Assembly (NCBI GenBank): GCA_005223375.1
Contig: RXOD01003907.1
Coordinates: 1 to 37,925 of the forward strand
DNA length: 37,925 bases
Reading direction: 5' to 3'
Source: Amoebophrya sp. AT5.2
Taxonomy: Eukaryota; Sar; Dinophyceae; Syndiniales; Amoebophryaceae
Part shown: one piece after another, positions 10,155 to 21,521 of the stretch
Layout of the letters: each line of letters starts with the position of its first letter
Numbering within the stretch: position 1 is the first letter of the stretch
Notes under the pieces: generated by a model
Databases searched by the model: none
What the model was told of the DNA's origin: nothing
The model's input: the letters and a program-made list of their open reading frames with translations, nothing else
Made by a program: the position numbers and the translations under genes

Positions 10155-12696
10155 CTATCTCCTGCCATGCACGTCGAGCGCTTTCCGGATGGACGCGAAT
10201 TGGCGTCGAACGACGCTGATCTTGTCCGAAAGGTCCGCCCCCGCGGGTACGAGGGAGGGGACGGCTGGTACCGATGGCCCTGCGCTGGGGCTCGGCCGCG
10301 GACTGCGCGCAGCTGCGGTCGTCGCCACGCTGTGGAACGTCGAAGACGGCGCGCGCATGCTGCCGTCTTCTCGGCGCTGGCTCACGCTGTCGAGTTGCGG
10401 CGCTGCATAAATCTCGGACGCGCCTGTGAAATTTTTTGTTGCTACCCTTTTTCACTGACAATGCATGTTGCGCGAGCGAGTAGTAGTGCGAAGCTGGTGC
10501 TTCTTGCGAAGAATTCGGAATCATTTCGCGACTGGTTCGCCTTGACGGCAGGGAAACAGACAATAAATGAAAATGTAAGTACCTGATGCCGTCCTGGCCC
10601 GCGAGGGCGGTTGCGGCAGCCGCCTTTTCCCGGGCGACGCGTCGAAGAAATCGGGGAGCGACGTGGGATGCCGACTGCTCCGCGGCGTGCACGAGTACGT
10701 TGAGGCAACTGCTGCACCCCCAGATCGGTTCACAGCTCCTGCACCTCCAGATACCCCGTGCATCGGCATCGCCGGCGGGCGTCCACGTGACGACGAGCTC
10801 GATGCTCCGGCCCCAGTCATCGGCCCCCCTTCCGCATATCCATACACCTCTGGCACCGAGAACGTCGACGTGAAGCTCATGTCCGGCTTTGTTGTACTCT
10901 GTATTCTACTGTCCTGGTAGAGCGGCTGGTCCTGCGAGTGCGAAGCCGCGTTGCTGTGTCGGCGCGGCCGATACGGGTAGCTGCACTCTGGATGTTCTTC
11001 ACCTTCTCTCGGCGGCAACAGAGTTTCGGAGGCCATTTGCACGTCGCCGCCGCTCCCGCCCAGCACGTCAGCAACCGCCCGCGGCGGCCTCGCTGACCCG
11101 CGAGTGCTCCTTCTGAGATCATCGGCTCTGCTCCCTTCCGTGTGTCGTTGGGGTGCGGCGCCGCGTTCCGCTAGGCGGCGGACACCCGCAACGATGTCGT
11201 CCACTTCGTACGGTGTCTCCTCTCCCGGAGCCTGGCACTGGTACTCCTCCGACGCGCGAAGTGCGCCGCGCAGAATCTCCAGCGCCTGCCGTTCCTTTTC
11301 TTGGAGCTCGGGACTTACAGCTGGACGAAAACTCTTTCTCGCGACTGCAATTCCAATTGCAGATGAGTACTATAGAGCACCTACTTGTTACCCGTGCACC
11401 ATCCTCTTTGTATTCATTGCAGTTCCATCCAGTCCTAGGCGGCTTTAGCTTTTCGACGCATGCAAAGTTCCAGGGAGCTACGGCTACTTCCGAAAAACGA
11501 TTGAGCGATTACGTTTGCTTACTCCGTAGAAGAACGAGCGATGTTATCTGCGGCGGAAGAGTTTTCATCTTCTCGGCGACCTCCGTCCGGATCCCTAACG
11601 AGAGCAGCTGGTCGCCTGAGTACGACGCCATCGACACGGCCGCTCCCAGACCCCTCCCCTGACTCTCTCCCGACACCGCCTTGAGCCCCTGCAGCCGTTC
11701 CCGCATCGCGACGATGGTCGTTTGGCTGGCCGCGTGCTGGTCGGCGAACTGCCGCCGCAGCTGCTCTTCGCGCGCCGCGTACTCCTGGCGCAAAGCCTCT
11801 TGCTGCCTCACCTGCGACTGGAACTGCAGCTTCGCGGCCTCAACGTCCCGAAACTTGTTCTGCAGCTCCAGCAGCGCGTGGTGCTGCCGCGATAGCTGCG
11901 TCCGGCACTCCTCCAGCAATTTCTGGTCCTCCGCCATCTTCTGCGTTAGCTTTCGCGTCTCTTCCCGCGACGTCCCGACCTCCGCCGCTCGCTTCCGCGC
12001 CTCCTCCTTCAGCCTCCGTTCCAACTTCGCCTCGAACTGCGCGCTCTGCTCCAGCTTTTCACCCTCGGCCCGTCGCAGCACCTCTGAGAACTGCCGCTCC
12101 CGGTCCTGGAACGCTTCTTCCAACAACGCCCGCTCCTGCTCCGCGTGCGCTAGTTGCGCGCGCAGTTCTGTCACTTCCTCCTCCCCTGCCCGGCGCGGCC
12201 ATCGAGGATCTCGCTCTTGCTCCTCTCTGCAACCAGGAGTACCGTGGTCCGCAGCGGCCTTATTCCGCGTCTCCTCGATGTACTCCAACAGCGCGTTCTT
12301 TTCCACCGCCCATTTCTCCTCCGTAGCAGCAAAGCGCTTCTTGTCGGCCACCCAATCGCCCTCCTTCTGCTCGTACTCGCGCAACCGCGTCTCGTACCTG
12401 CCACGCGTCACCGCAAAATCGGCGATCGCGTCGTCATACAAGGATTTCCAGTGCTGGGTCGGTGTGTCCTCTGGAGACCGTCGGGGATAGCCGGCGGGGT
12501 GGTCCTTCGGGTCGTGATGCGAGGTCTCGCCAGCGCCGCCGAAAGAAGAGTCCAAGCCCGGGGTGGCGAGGTGGTAAGACCGGGCGCCGCGCGCAGCACG
12601 TTGCGGCGACGGCGACGGAAGCAGCGGCCCTCCGCGTCCTGGGTGGGAAAGCCTGCGCTCCTGGGGCCGCGGGAGGTCCTGTGGCGGCGCAGCCAT
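10155..12696 (-). CDS. Large coiled-coil protein, 734 residues
   Basis: Function not recognised. Three exons, 12696-11523, 11344-10583 and 10423-10155, join in phase 1 both times (donors GTAAGC and GTACTT, acceptors TTGCAG and CACAG). The ATG at 12696 has a good context (AAG before ATGG). Residues about 1-85 are Pro/Arg/Ser-rich and likely disordered. About 90-370 is a near-continuous coiled coil (for example EKLEQSAQFEAKLERRLKEE) with high Glu, Arg, Gln and Leu. A second short helical block, PELQEKERQALEILRGALR, follows the first intron. The rest is low complexity, with Ser-, Gly- and Pro-rich stretches, and ends in a short helical segment (ISVVRRQFASIRKALDVH). Such a layout is common in basal body, cilium or cytoskeleton scaffolds, but nothing specific supports one role. 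Confidence 0.8.
11345..11362. repeat. Inverted repeat at a splice acceptor
   Basis: CTGCAATT and AATTGCAG are perfect 8-bp arms separated by two bases. On the minus strand the right-hand end of this hairpin is the acceptor TTGCAG of the first intron in the 734-residue coiled-coil gene. It may be chance. Confidence 0.7.
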
Positions 12697-13519
12697 CTTG
12701 TTTCTGCCACTGCCTACTTTCAGCTATAGTAACAAAAACCTGTGTGCTGGCACGTGCGCCGGTGGGCTACCTTGATGAAAATGAGCGCATAAGTGTTATG
12801 CCAATCATCGTCTTCGTCGCTACTCGCGCATCCTAGTATCAGACGCGGAGAAAAGTAGTCGCTTCTATGTGCACTTGCAATTGCAGTGCAGCTCTCGCTT
12901 ATGTCGTAGCCAAGGAAAGTGCTCAAATTGAAATTCCTGCTCCTCACATAACAATGTATGACTAGTGTGACTTCTTCGGCTTTCTCAAACGATTTGCGCG
13001 TCTCGCTCCCGGTTTAGAAGACACTCGCTTGCAATTGGAAGTGAAGCTAAACGCACAATTTTTTACGCAGAACGACACGACAGCGCTTCGTTCGACAGAA
13101 GCCACAAGCTTCAGCTTTTTGCTTCTTTCAGAGTTTCCCTTTTCCGCAATTATTAGTATTTCGTTTCAGTTTTTTCAGCTGGTCTGCGCCCTTTCCTCGC
13201 GAAAACAGTGCAGTCTTGTGCCGTCGTTAGATTCCAGCTCAGATGAAATATCGCGCGATGAAGTCGTTAAAATGTCGCGTAAAGATTAAGATAAAGGACA
13301 CCACACACTAGTAGCGATGTATCAGTCATATGATCCATCCTTTGATGTTCTCCTGCAGCTCGGTCGTGTTGAGCGAGATGATGCTTTGTGGAGATTTGCT
13401 GTACAGCACCCGACTGCCACTTCGGCAGTATTTTGCCGCGAAGTCGAAAGATGTATTTCTTATGGTCGAAATAAAACTTCCACAAGCCCGCGTCTGCAGT
13501 CGATGCGATCTGTTGCTGT
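12697..13519. other. Intergenic stretch, AT-richer, no gene seen
   Basis: About 820 bases separate the coiled-coil start from the stop of the zinc-finger-like gene. Part of it (13020-13270) is richer in A and T than the flanking exons. No exon supported. Confidence 0.5.
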
Positions 13520-15175
13520 CTACTTCTTGTCCATCGCATGCTTGCGCTTGACGGTCTCCCAATTCTCCTTGTAGTTGCTGCCGTGAGAAGAGTCCGAATA
13601 GTAGTCGCTCTCGGTGTCGTCGTCGCTCCCAACGTCCTCCGCCTCGTCGTAGGCCCAACGTCCTCCGCCCTTGTAATTCCGTCCGCGCTGTGGGGGTACC
13701 TGCGCCGTGGAAGACGAGCCGGAACCTGCAGCAAGCGCTTCGGCCTGATGTCCTCCCCCGTCGTCGACTTCACCGTCCTCGATCGCCGGCACTTCGGTGC
13801 AACAAGTCTGCTCCTGCTCCTCGCCGATGTCGATGTAGAGATGTTGATCCTGCTGGCGCAGCTCTGCGCGCGCAGCCTCCACGTCAGCTCGGATGTTTGC
13901 GTAGTGGGAGTCGCGCGGCCAGTGGGCCGGGTCGTCGCCGTTGTACGCCCAGACCGCCTTTTGGTGCCGCTTCGATGACTCGTGGTCCCCGTCATGGTCG
14001 ACCATGCGGAACGGGTATCTGCCGAAGTTTTCGCCCGAAAACTTCTGCACCATCTCCATGGTGAGGTCCTTATCGTGGTGGTCGGACCCGCACAGGAGGC
14101 AATGCACCCGAAGCACGTTGGTGTGCATGTAGTCGCCGTCGAAGACGCACTTAGTTACGAGGTAGGGTCTCAGCCCGCTCGGGGCGAAAAGGCTGTTGGC
14201 GGGCCGGCTGTCGGGGCGGAACGGCTTGAAGCCAGTTTTGCTGTGCAAATTGTTGAGAACATGATGCAGCACGTCCTGCGCGACTTTCCGCTCCGCGACC
14301 TTCTTCCGGTGTTCCTCGGAATCGAAGTGCTCCCTGCCGAAGTAGGGGTACTTCTTCTTCGCGTTGCGGCACAGTTTGCAGTGGAATTGCATCTCGTTGA
14401 TGTCGAACTCGATATCGTCGCCCTTCGGCTGGATGTCGATGTACTGCCGCTGCGCCTGGTCTAGCGGCAGCCCTGATTGCCACGCGTAGATGCCCGACCG
14501 GTCTGCGTTGCGCAGAAATTCGGGGTCCAGCAAATGTCGCCACTCGTCGACAAAGTCCTTCGGTGTCCACTTCCCGCCGGTGTTTTTTTTCTTCTTCGAG
14601 CTGCTGCTGCTGCCCGTCTGGGAGACCTGGCCAGATCCGTGGTCTGCTTCATCAAGCAAGCCAGCGTCGGCTCCCGCCACAAGAATTCCGGCAAATTCGT
14701 CTTCTCCATTGAGGATCTTTTGTTCATAGCGCTTTGCCCTTTCCCAATACGCGGCCTGCTTTTTGCGGTCCTTTTTCTCTTTTATCCACTGCTTTCTCTG
14801 CGCCTGATCTGCCTTCTTCTGGCGCTTTTGTTGCTTCTCTCGCTCTTCGGCGATCTCTTCTGGCGTCATCCCCGACATCCACCTGGCAATGGGATCGAAG
14901 ATGGAAATATTTCTCTGACAGGGCTAAAGAGTGACGGACTTAAACTCAAGTGCACATAGCAGAGGTCAGAAGTCGAGGGATCGAAACGAGTGGGCAACCA
15001 ATCGCGAAAAAGTGATGGGGTGAGTGTGAGAGTACATGTCTCCCACGATGTGCATGTCTCCGAGCTGATTTGCGACGTTTTCCACATCAGCCTCCCCGCC
15101 GCGATCCTTTCCGCCTTCAATCCCTCCCCCTCTCGCGCCGCCTCCGCGCCCGTTTTTTTCACGCCCGCGACCCAT
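13520..15175 (-). CDS. CCHH zinc-finger-like protein with charged N-terminus
   Basis: Family not recognised. Two exons, 15175-15036 and 14882-13520, join in phase 2 (donor GTACTC, acceptor TTGCCAG) and give 500 residues. The second exon also has its own ATG at 14878, so a shorter start is possible. The first exon is Gly/Arg-rich (RGREKNGRGGGARGGG), then ADVENVANQL. Next comes a strongly charged helix (about residues 50-110), a Ser/Lys tract, and a module HCKLCRNA...GREHFDSEEH with Cys about 215 and 218 and His about 232 and 238, like U1C/matrin-type fingers of RNA-binding proteins. A second module has VHCLLCGSDHH followed by DHESSKRHQK. The C-terminal 120 residues are acidic and Gly/Ser-rich, with a Tyr/Ser/Asp stretch. 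A role in RNA processing is plausible from the finger type but unproven. Confidence 0.8.
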
Positions 15176-16067
15176 GCTCTGGAGAGTGCGAGCGAATGGA
15201 GGGACTTGCAAAAAGTCAGAATTTGCAGTATTGAAATGCAACGGATGCAGAGGAAGCCAATATCTTCAATATTTTCACTGCGCTTAGGAAGAGTATAAAA
15301 CTGCGATGCAACTCGTTTCCACCATACTCAATTGCGTGAAGTATTTTCTGTTGCGTGGTTTTTTATGGGATTGCAATTGTCATTGAGACGTCGAAACCGC
15401 CGCGCCCCTACATTTCCGAAGAAGCTACCTAAAACAATCCTAGAAACCCCTTGAGGTCAAGTTTTTTTCACGAAGGCGCCGCGCAGTGATCATCTTTTGC
15501 CCTGTTCAAGGCGATCGATCGCGAAAGATTCCAAGAGAAAAGGAACTAAGCACAGGAGCTGAGCAGGCGAGCTGAGCCTTTGCTGTTGATCCTGGTGAAC
15601 TTCAAAATTGTATCCAGCGCACAGCAACACAAAGCGGCGTCCATACAGCTTTACGCCGCGAATACAACAGCGAACAAGAGACCGGACCGCCGCATCCGCT
15701 AAAGCAGCACAGCTAGGAGCAAATTGGTTTTGCGCTCTGCGTCGCAGTTTGTCCACAGTTTTCTCGTTTGTCATATATTGGACTGCTCGACGCAAATGTT
15801 TGTCGGCGACACTCTGCGTCGCGTCGTGTGCCTCGACGTCCTTCTTCATCGAATATTTTGATTGAAAAATTTTGTTCTTGCGCCGACGATGCTCATCATC
15901 AATTTTCCTCGAGTAAAATCGAGCTGAAAGCTGCTCCCGCCAGCAACCGGCCTTCAAAAGGCCCTCATTAATACCGCGCTGCGAAACCGCATCCAGCCCG
16001 ACCGTCACGAAGTCGAAAAAAGCATCACGCAGCGACCCACCCCCACCACCTTTCGCAGCGCAAGTGC
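15176..16067. other. Intergenic stretch, no gene seen
   Basis: About 890 bases between the zinc-finger-like gene start and the helicase stop. A 286-codon minus-strand frame (15490-16350) runs into the helicase exon in another frame and has no motif, so I read it as a shadow plus 3' UTR. Confidence 0.5.
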
Positions 16068-19000
16068 CTACGCGATGTCCTCCCCGGCGCAACTCCACGC
16101 TTCTGCTTTTTTCCCGCCCAGGATCCACTTTGCGTATCGTTCCATTGTGTCTGCCTCCGTCGACATTTGCTGCGCTCCTTTTTTCAGAATCCGGTTCAGC
16201 GATTCGTCGTCCTCGAACAGGGCCTGGCCGTGCGTGGTGAGCCCGCGCCGCGCCGCGCGCCCCACGTACTGGAGCATGCCGGAGACGCTCGTTGAGTTCG
16301 CGAAGCTGCTGGTGACCACCACCGTGGATGCGGGCAGGTTCGCGCCCCACGTGAACTCCTTACCAGCGGTCACGCACGAGAGCTTGTTCGCGAGCATCTT
16401 GTCGTGCACCCACTGCGTGTACACCGGCTGCGCGGGGTCCTTGTCCAGCACCGGGTCGAAGGCCGCTGCCCCGGAGAGCGCCAGCATGCGCCACTTGTCG
16501 TCCACCGGCAGCGCCTGGATCAGTTTGTAGTCGCCCACCGTCGGCACCATCCGCGGGTACATCAGGGTCTCCTTCTTAGCCTTCGGGCACCACCTTTTCA
16601 GGAACTGCTCCGTGTGCAGCACCAGCGAGCTGTCGAACTTGATCGACTGCGAGTCCGCGGAGAAAAACTCCACCTGCTCGCTGCCGTCGTCCTTGTTCCC
16701 CGCCTGCTTCTCCGCGAGCTTCTGCTGCTTCTTCGCGAGCTCGTTGATCTCGTCCACCGCGGAATCCAGTTCCTTGGCCTTCGGCATCTGCGCGATGAGT
16801 TTCTCCGCCATCTGCTCCAGAATCTCCGCCGGCTTGTCATCCGCGACCAGAGTGACCCCGGGGAAGGCGTGCGCGTTGCCGAACAACAGCTCCTTCACGT
16901 CGTACGCAGGGAACTGCACCGCTTCCTTTTCTTCCGTAACCTCCCCTTCCTTCTGCACGTCCTCGCTCAACTCGATCGCGCAGAACTCCTTCGCGAACCG
17001 GTCGTCCCCAGTCTTCGCCACCGCGGAGAGGAGTTCCATCGCGTACTCGCGAATCGTCTCCGGCTTCAGCTGCGACAAATCCTTAAACTTCTCGCTCGGC
17101 CGCACCGGCGGCGCCCAGTTCGCGGGCGCGATCTTCACCTTCTCCAGAACCCGCCACCGGATTAGCAGCTGCGACAGCGCCCGCTCCGTGTACGCCTTCA
17201 ACGTCAGAGGGTCTCCCGGCAGCCGGTCGGCCAATGCCTTCAGCTGCGCGCTCGTCTCGCACAGCTCGTGCGGGAACGCGATTCTCCCGCTCGGCCGCAC
17301 CAGCACCACGCCCCGGTCCAGCTGCGTGCTGAAGCATTCCCGCACGCACTTTTTGGCGTCCACGTTGAACCTCTTCGTGAAGTTTTCCACGATGGACGGC
17401 AGCTGGTACGAGCGCGGCATGGTGGCCGACATGAGAATGGTCTTGTACATGGGGTTCATCATTGCCTGCGCCATGCTCAGGGCCATCGGGTTCTCCTCCG
17501 GCAATCCGGGGACCTTGTCACTGCCCATCGGCGGCTCGTCGATCACCAAAATGGACTTCAACGGATCCAGCTGCTCGATGATCCAACTGGAAGACATGAT
17601 GTCACACACCATTAGAGGGCGGATCGTCGCATGTCTCCACTTCATCGCTCCAATTTAGCTTTTGAATTACGTGGACGACGAGGTCAGGTACGCCCTAGGG
17701 AGGGGGCCGGGGGGATCAGTCTAGCCAACTGTCGAATGCGGAGGGGTGCGCTCCGCTCCCAGAAGGGGCTCAAGTTTCGCGACAGTGCAGCAAAGAGAAG
17801 AACTTATATTTTGACTCGTACGCCCACCCCTCTCAGCTGCCCAGCTTGGACCGAGCATTATACCGCTGGGATTGTGTGGGTTTCTAATGCGGGTTTCATC
17901 GCATCTCTGACCCTGAGTTGTAATTTCGCTCATAATGGCATTATGCCACACCTATCTGAAGGGCTCCCCGCATGCGTAACGTCGCAGCCACAGACCTGCG
18001 GCGGCGGACTGTGTTCCAAAGTGTAGCCGAAGTCCCGAGGCATCGAGCCACACAAGTGCGACACCGACGGAGGACAGAGACCCCACACCTCCCTCCCCGT
18101 CCCCGTAATTCACTAGAAAAAAAAGGAATATTGTTCTCTACGAGATATGCGAAGATGATCCCCTTCTTAACACCAGCCAGATGCGCGGCATGCGCTTGAA
18201 GTCCACCGCGCGGCGCTTCCGTTTCACCATACGGAGACGGTCCTTTTTCCGGTCCAGGTTCATCTGGATCACGGTGTCTCGCAGCGACTGCACGGCGCGC
18301 AGGTCCTCCACGTCCACGTGGTGCCCGAGCTTGTGGCCGCAGGAAAACGCGGGTGTGATGCGCTTGTTCTTCACCAGCGCGTAGGGGAGGCCGAGGCTGG
18401 TTGCGACCTGCCCGACACCGAGGACAACGGGGAGGGCGGCGCAGACGAACACCAGCGTGTGGTCGGGGAACAGGTTCAGAAGGTGGGGGACGACCGCAGT
18501 CTTTCCAGTACCGGGCGGAGCAATACCTTTCCAGAATTTGAATTCGGATTCGGTCGAAGGGAGTTGTGTCTGGGAGGAACGAGAAGCGGTTTTGCGAAGC
18601 GAGATGGCTTCATGGCTATGGGCCGCGAGGTTGCATACTAATCACGGCCTGCTAAGAACATTTTTTCCATCGAAAATTCCGCCGAACATCGAGAAAGATG
18701 CTGAAAGGAAATACTTATAAATTCTAAATGCAGGAGTACCCCACACCAGCTGCGGTCCTTCTGTGAGAATTGCGTCCGACATCTGTTCTTGGATGCGGAA
18801 CGGCTGGAACGACGTTCGCCCCACGTGCTTCTTCGCGAACCAGCTCCCGGCCAACAGGTGTGCCCCGTTCTTCATGTACCACTCCAGATCGAAGACAATC
18901 CCCGCGGAACCGCTCTGCAACCGGTCCTGGAGGAGGAGGGCGTCGCGGACGGGCAGAAACTGCTCGATTTCTTCCGGCTTGAAGAAGTAGGACAGCTGTT

Positions 19001-20523
19001 TGCGGAACTGGTTGATGGAGTCCGCCAGCGACTGCATCTGGTCGTAGTAGGCGTGCACGTCCGGAGTCTCCTTCTTCTTCTTAAAGCGGTACTCCATAGT
19101 GAGGCCCTGCAGTAGAGAGAAATGATTTTTATTTTGAGCAGGTTGTACTTGCGCGTTATCAACGGTCGTGGGTGAGATCAGGTATAATTGTTTAGAAACT
19201 GGACTACGATCGGCACGCTGTGGTCCATCTAACGGCCGCGGTCAGCATGCGCGTGTCCCTGGGGCAGCGGGCATGAAAGAAAAAAAGATCGCTCAACAAC
19301 CCCCCTACTGTTTGATTGAAAGGAAGGACAGCCGGAAGGGCTCTACTAGGTGAGATCAGGTATAAATATATCTCTCCGTGACCGTGAGATCAGGTATAAT
19401 CCTTGCGATCAGGTAGGATCCGATCGGGTAGTGTCCCCGATACGGTAGCATCCGATCGGGCAGACCCCAGATCGGGTACTAAGGGTCCGCGACCAATCAA
19501 GTGGCCCGCCGGCCACCGCTTGTCCTTCCTTGCTTCTTCAACGGCGGGTAAGAAAGTTCCTTGAAGTACTAGGAAGAACGGGCAGAAGAAGCAGCACAAG
19601 AGTGAATTAATAATATCCAAACTTCCACTCCGTACCTTGAACAGCACTTGTGCCAGCTGGAAGTCCCACGGCGAGTTTGATGGGATTTCTTTGTCCCCGA
19701 TCAGATTCGCCCATCCCGCCATCGCTTTCGCCTTGCCTTCGCCGAACACCATCGATTTGATCAAGTTGCTGGCTTGCAGTTTCTCTTTCGCGTTCAGCAC
19801 CACTGCCGGCTTTTTCTTCTTCGCGTCCTTTCCACCTTTCTCTTCTTTCTTCTTGTCCTCCTTCTTGTCCTTCTTGTCGTCCTTCTTGTCCTTTTTGTCT
19901 CCCTTCTTATCCTTTTTGCCGTCTCCGTCTTTATCCTTTTTTTCCTTCTTCTTCTGGTCCTGCGGGATGAACTCCGACAGCACGTCGTTCACCGCCTCGA
20001 TACCCACTAGCACCTCCTCCAGGTCCTGCTCGCCGAAGGCGTCGACGTTGCCCTTGGTTTCGTCCAGCCGCACCCGGACCACGCTGTTCCAGAGCCAGTT
20101 CGTGAAATTGCACGGGTTGAACGTTGCCTTCCAGGACAACTTCGACTCCTGAAACGCCAGGTTCACCGCGGACCAGTTCTTTTCCTCCGCGCCATCGTTC
20201 GCGGCTTTGTCGCCGCCCGCAGCACCTCCCAACGTTTTAGAATTTGGGGAGGTGTCGTCCTCCCCATCGTCCTCTCCATCTTCCTCGCTGTCCTCGTCGT
20301 CGGCCTGGCGGGCGCGGATCCCCAGCACGCGGGCGCGGTCGGTGAGCCACTTCTGAAGAGACAGGTGGGTGTTCTTCGTCGCGTTCTCGAGCGGAACTTC
20401 CATGGACTTCCACTCCATTTCGGACAGAGAACTGACATTGGGCCCGCCAGCAGTCTCCGCCGCAGCGGAGGGGGCGCTGGGCGGCGGACCGCCATTCGCG
20501 ACAGTGGTCGCGGGAGCAGACAT
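16068..20523 (-). CDS. SF2-type DExD/H helicase with lysine-rich N-terminal region
   Basis: Predicted ATP-dependent nucleic acid helicase or translocase, 1058 residues. Exons 20523-19636, 19106-18740, 18526-18172 and 17634-16068 keep frame (donors GTACGG, GTACTC, GTTAAG). The last junction could alternatively use GTGTTA with acceptor GAAG. Residues 1-296 are an N-terminal region with an acidic stretch and a Lys/Asp/Glu tract of about 60 residues (KKDKKEDK type), likely disordered. Motif I, GIAPPGTGKT, is residues 419-428 and is completed across an exon junction. Motif II is VIDEPP (567-572), motif III SAT (606-608), and motif VI QYVGRAARRG (992-1001), with a motif V-like stretch WGANLPASTVVV just before. 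More than 350 residues separate motif III from motif VI, including a Lys/Glu-rich insertion, far longer than in DEAD-box proteins. No subfamily recognised. Confidence 0.85.
19107..19635 (-). other. Helicase intron 1 (529 bases, carries repeats)
   Basis: Phase-0 intron between VLFK and GLTMEYR, donor GTACGG and acceptor CTACTGCAG. It is one of the longest in the window and contains the GATCAGGTA repeats listed separately. Confidence 0.85.
19354..19482. repeat. Degenerate GATCAGGTA tandem repeat within helicase intron 1
   Basis: Units beginning gatc (or gata) at 19354, 19388, 19407, 19422, 19439, 19454 and 19470 are mostly 15-19 bases apart, with core gatc-a/g-ggta. The left ones read gatcaggtataat and the right ones gatcgggta. 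One more isolated copy, gagatcaggtataat, lies near 19171. It looks like a drifting minisatellite of roughly 16 bp. Confidence 0.8.
19840..19960 (-). repeat. Low-complexity Lys/Asp/Glu coding tract
   Basis: Repeats of the type ttcttgtcc on the plus strand encode KKDKK and KKEDK units in the helicase N-terminal region. The tract has no sharp unit length and probably expands by slippage. Confidence 0.8.
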
Positions 20524-21521
20524 TTCTTTCGATCTATAATTCTTTTGTGCTGATTATAAAACTACTGGTGGTCTAAAAAGTTCACTACGGTCGTGGTCTT
20601 AAATCTACTCGATCTTCTTCTAAAAAAACATGGAACTGATACTGATTTACGCTATCTTCTTTCGTCGCCACTGTGTGTGGACTCCTCACTGTGATTGATT
20701 GCAGGTGCGCAAAATTCTTTTTACAAAATTAGAAGAAAGCTGAAACCACGCCAGAATGCAATTGCTGGTCATCAGTGACACGTCGGAGCAGGAGCAGCGA
20801 CATTGATTGATATGCCCAGCTTGGGGTAAAGCTAAAGTTCACAGCACTTGTTCGAAAGAACGGATCTTTGTGGGCTTTTTTCGATCGACGAATGAACTGG
20901 AAATATTCCGAGATCAAGAACAACTAAAAAATTTTGTGAAGAGAGACCAGTGGTGGCAAACTCTGCGTGACGTGTGCACATCTACGACAGTTCATCTTAT
21001 TCGTCTTCTCGACGGATCATGTCCAACTCTGCCTGTGTGGGACTGACGTTGCATCCGATGGGCTCCAAAAACTAAGCTATATGGGGGCAGCACACGCGCG
21101 CCGCGGCGCGCGCCACTGCTGATACAAAGACAGAAGTTTCTAGATGATGTCAACAAACTCCACAGAAAGCACATTTGGCCACCAACGAAGCCGTTGTTGC
21201 TCCGAGCGCGTGCATTCATCAGGATCAGCAAACAAGTATAACATAGCAAACGTTTCTTCCTTATCTTTTGTCGGGGTTGGATGAGGCGAGCAGAATTTCC
21301 GCATAAGGCAAAAAGCTCAACATGGTAGTACGCGATCCATCATGATCGCTTTACCGTCGGTACATGTTGGTGAATGTCAAATCGGTGATTTTGTGATTGT
21401 GTCGCTTGAATCTGCACGTCGAAGTGGCAAAATCTGAATCTTCGCCTATTCGTCAAATTGATTCTTGGTGTTCCCTTCGACGTTGTAAGAACGGATGCGG
21501 AGGAGCGGAGGAGCGCCGCAG
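20524..21521. other. Intergenic stretch; contains an 18-bp palindrome
   Basis: About 1 kb between the helicase start and the stop of the microtubule-inner-protein-like gene. No exon supported. The only structured element seen is a perfect GC palindrome, 21095-21112. Confidence 0.5.
21095..21112. repeat. Perfect 18-bp GC palindrome
   Basis: CGCGCGCCGCGGCGCGCG is self-complementary over its whole length and has a SacII-type CCGCGG core. It is intergenic, and its function is unknown. Confidence 0.9.

Noticed and set aside
11681..12490. A 269-codon Ser/Arg/Cys-rich plus-strand frame
   Set aside because: It lies opposite the coiled coil of the 734-residue protein; its composition is the mirror of Glu/Gln/Arg codons there.
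15490..16350. A 286-codon minus-strand frame below the helicase
   Set aside because: It overlaps the helicase end in another frame and has no motif or splice support.
16612..17658. A 348-codon plus-strand frame
   Set aside because: Shadow of helicase exon 4, which carries the helicase motifs in the opposite direction.
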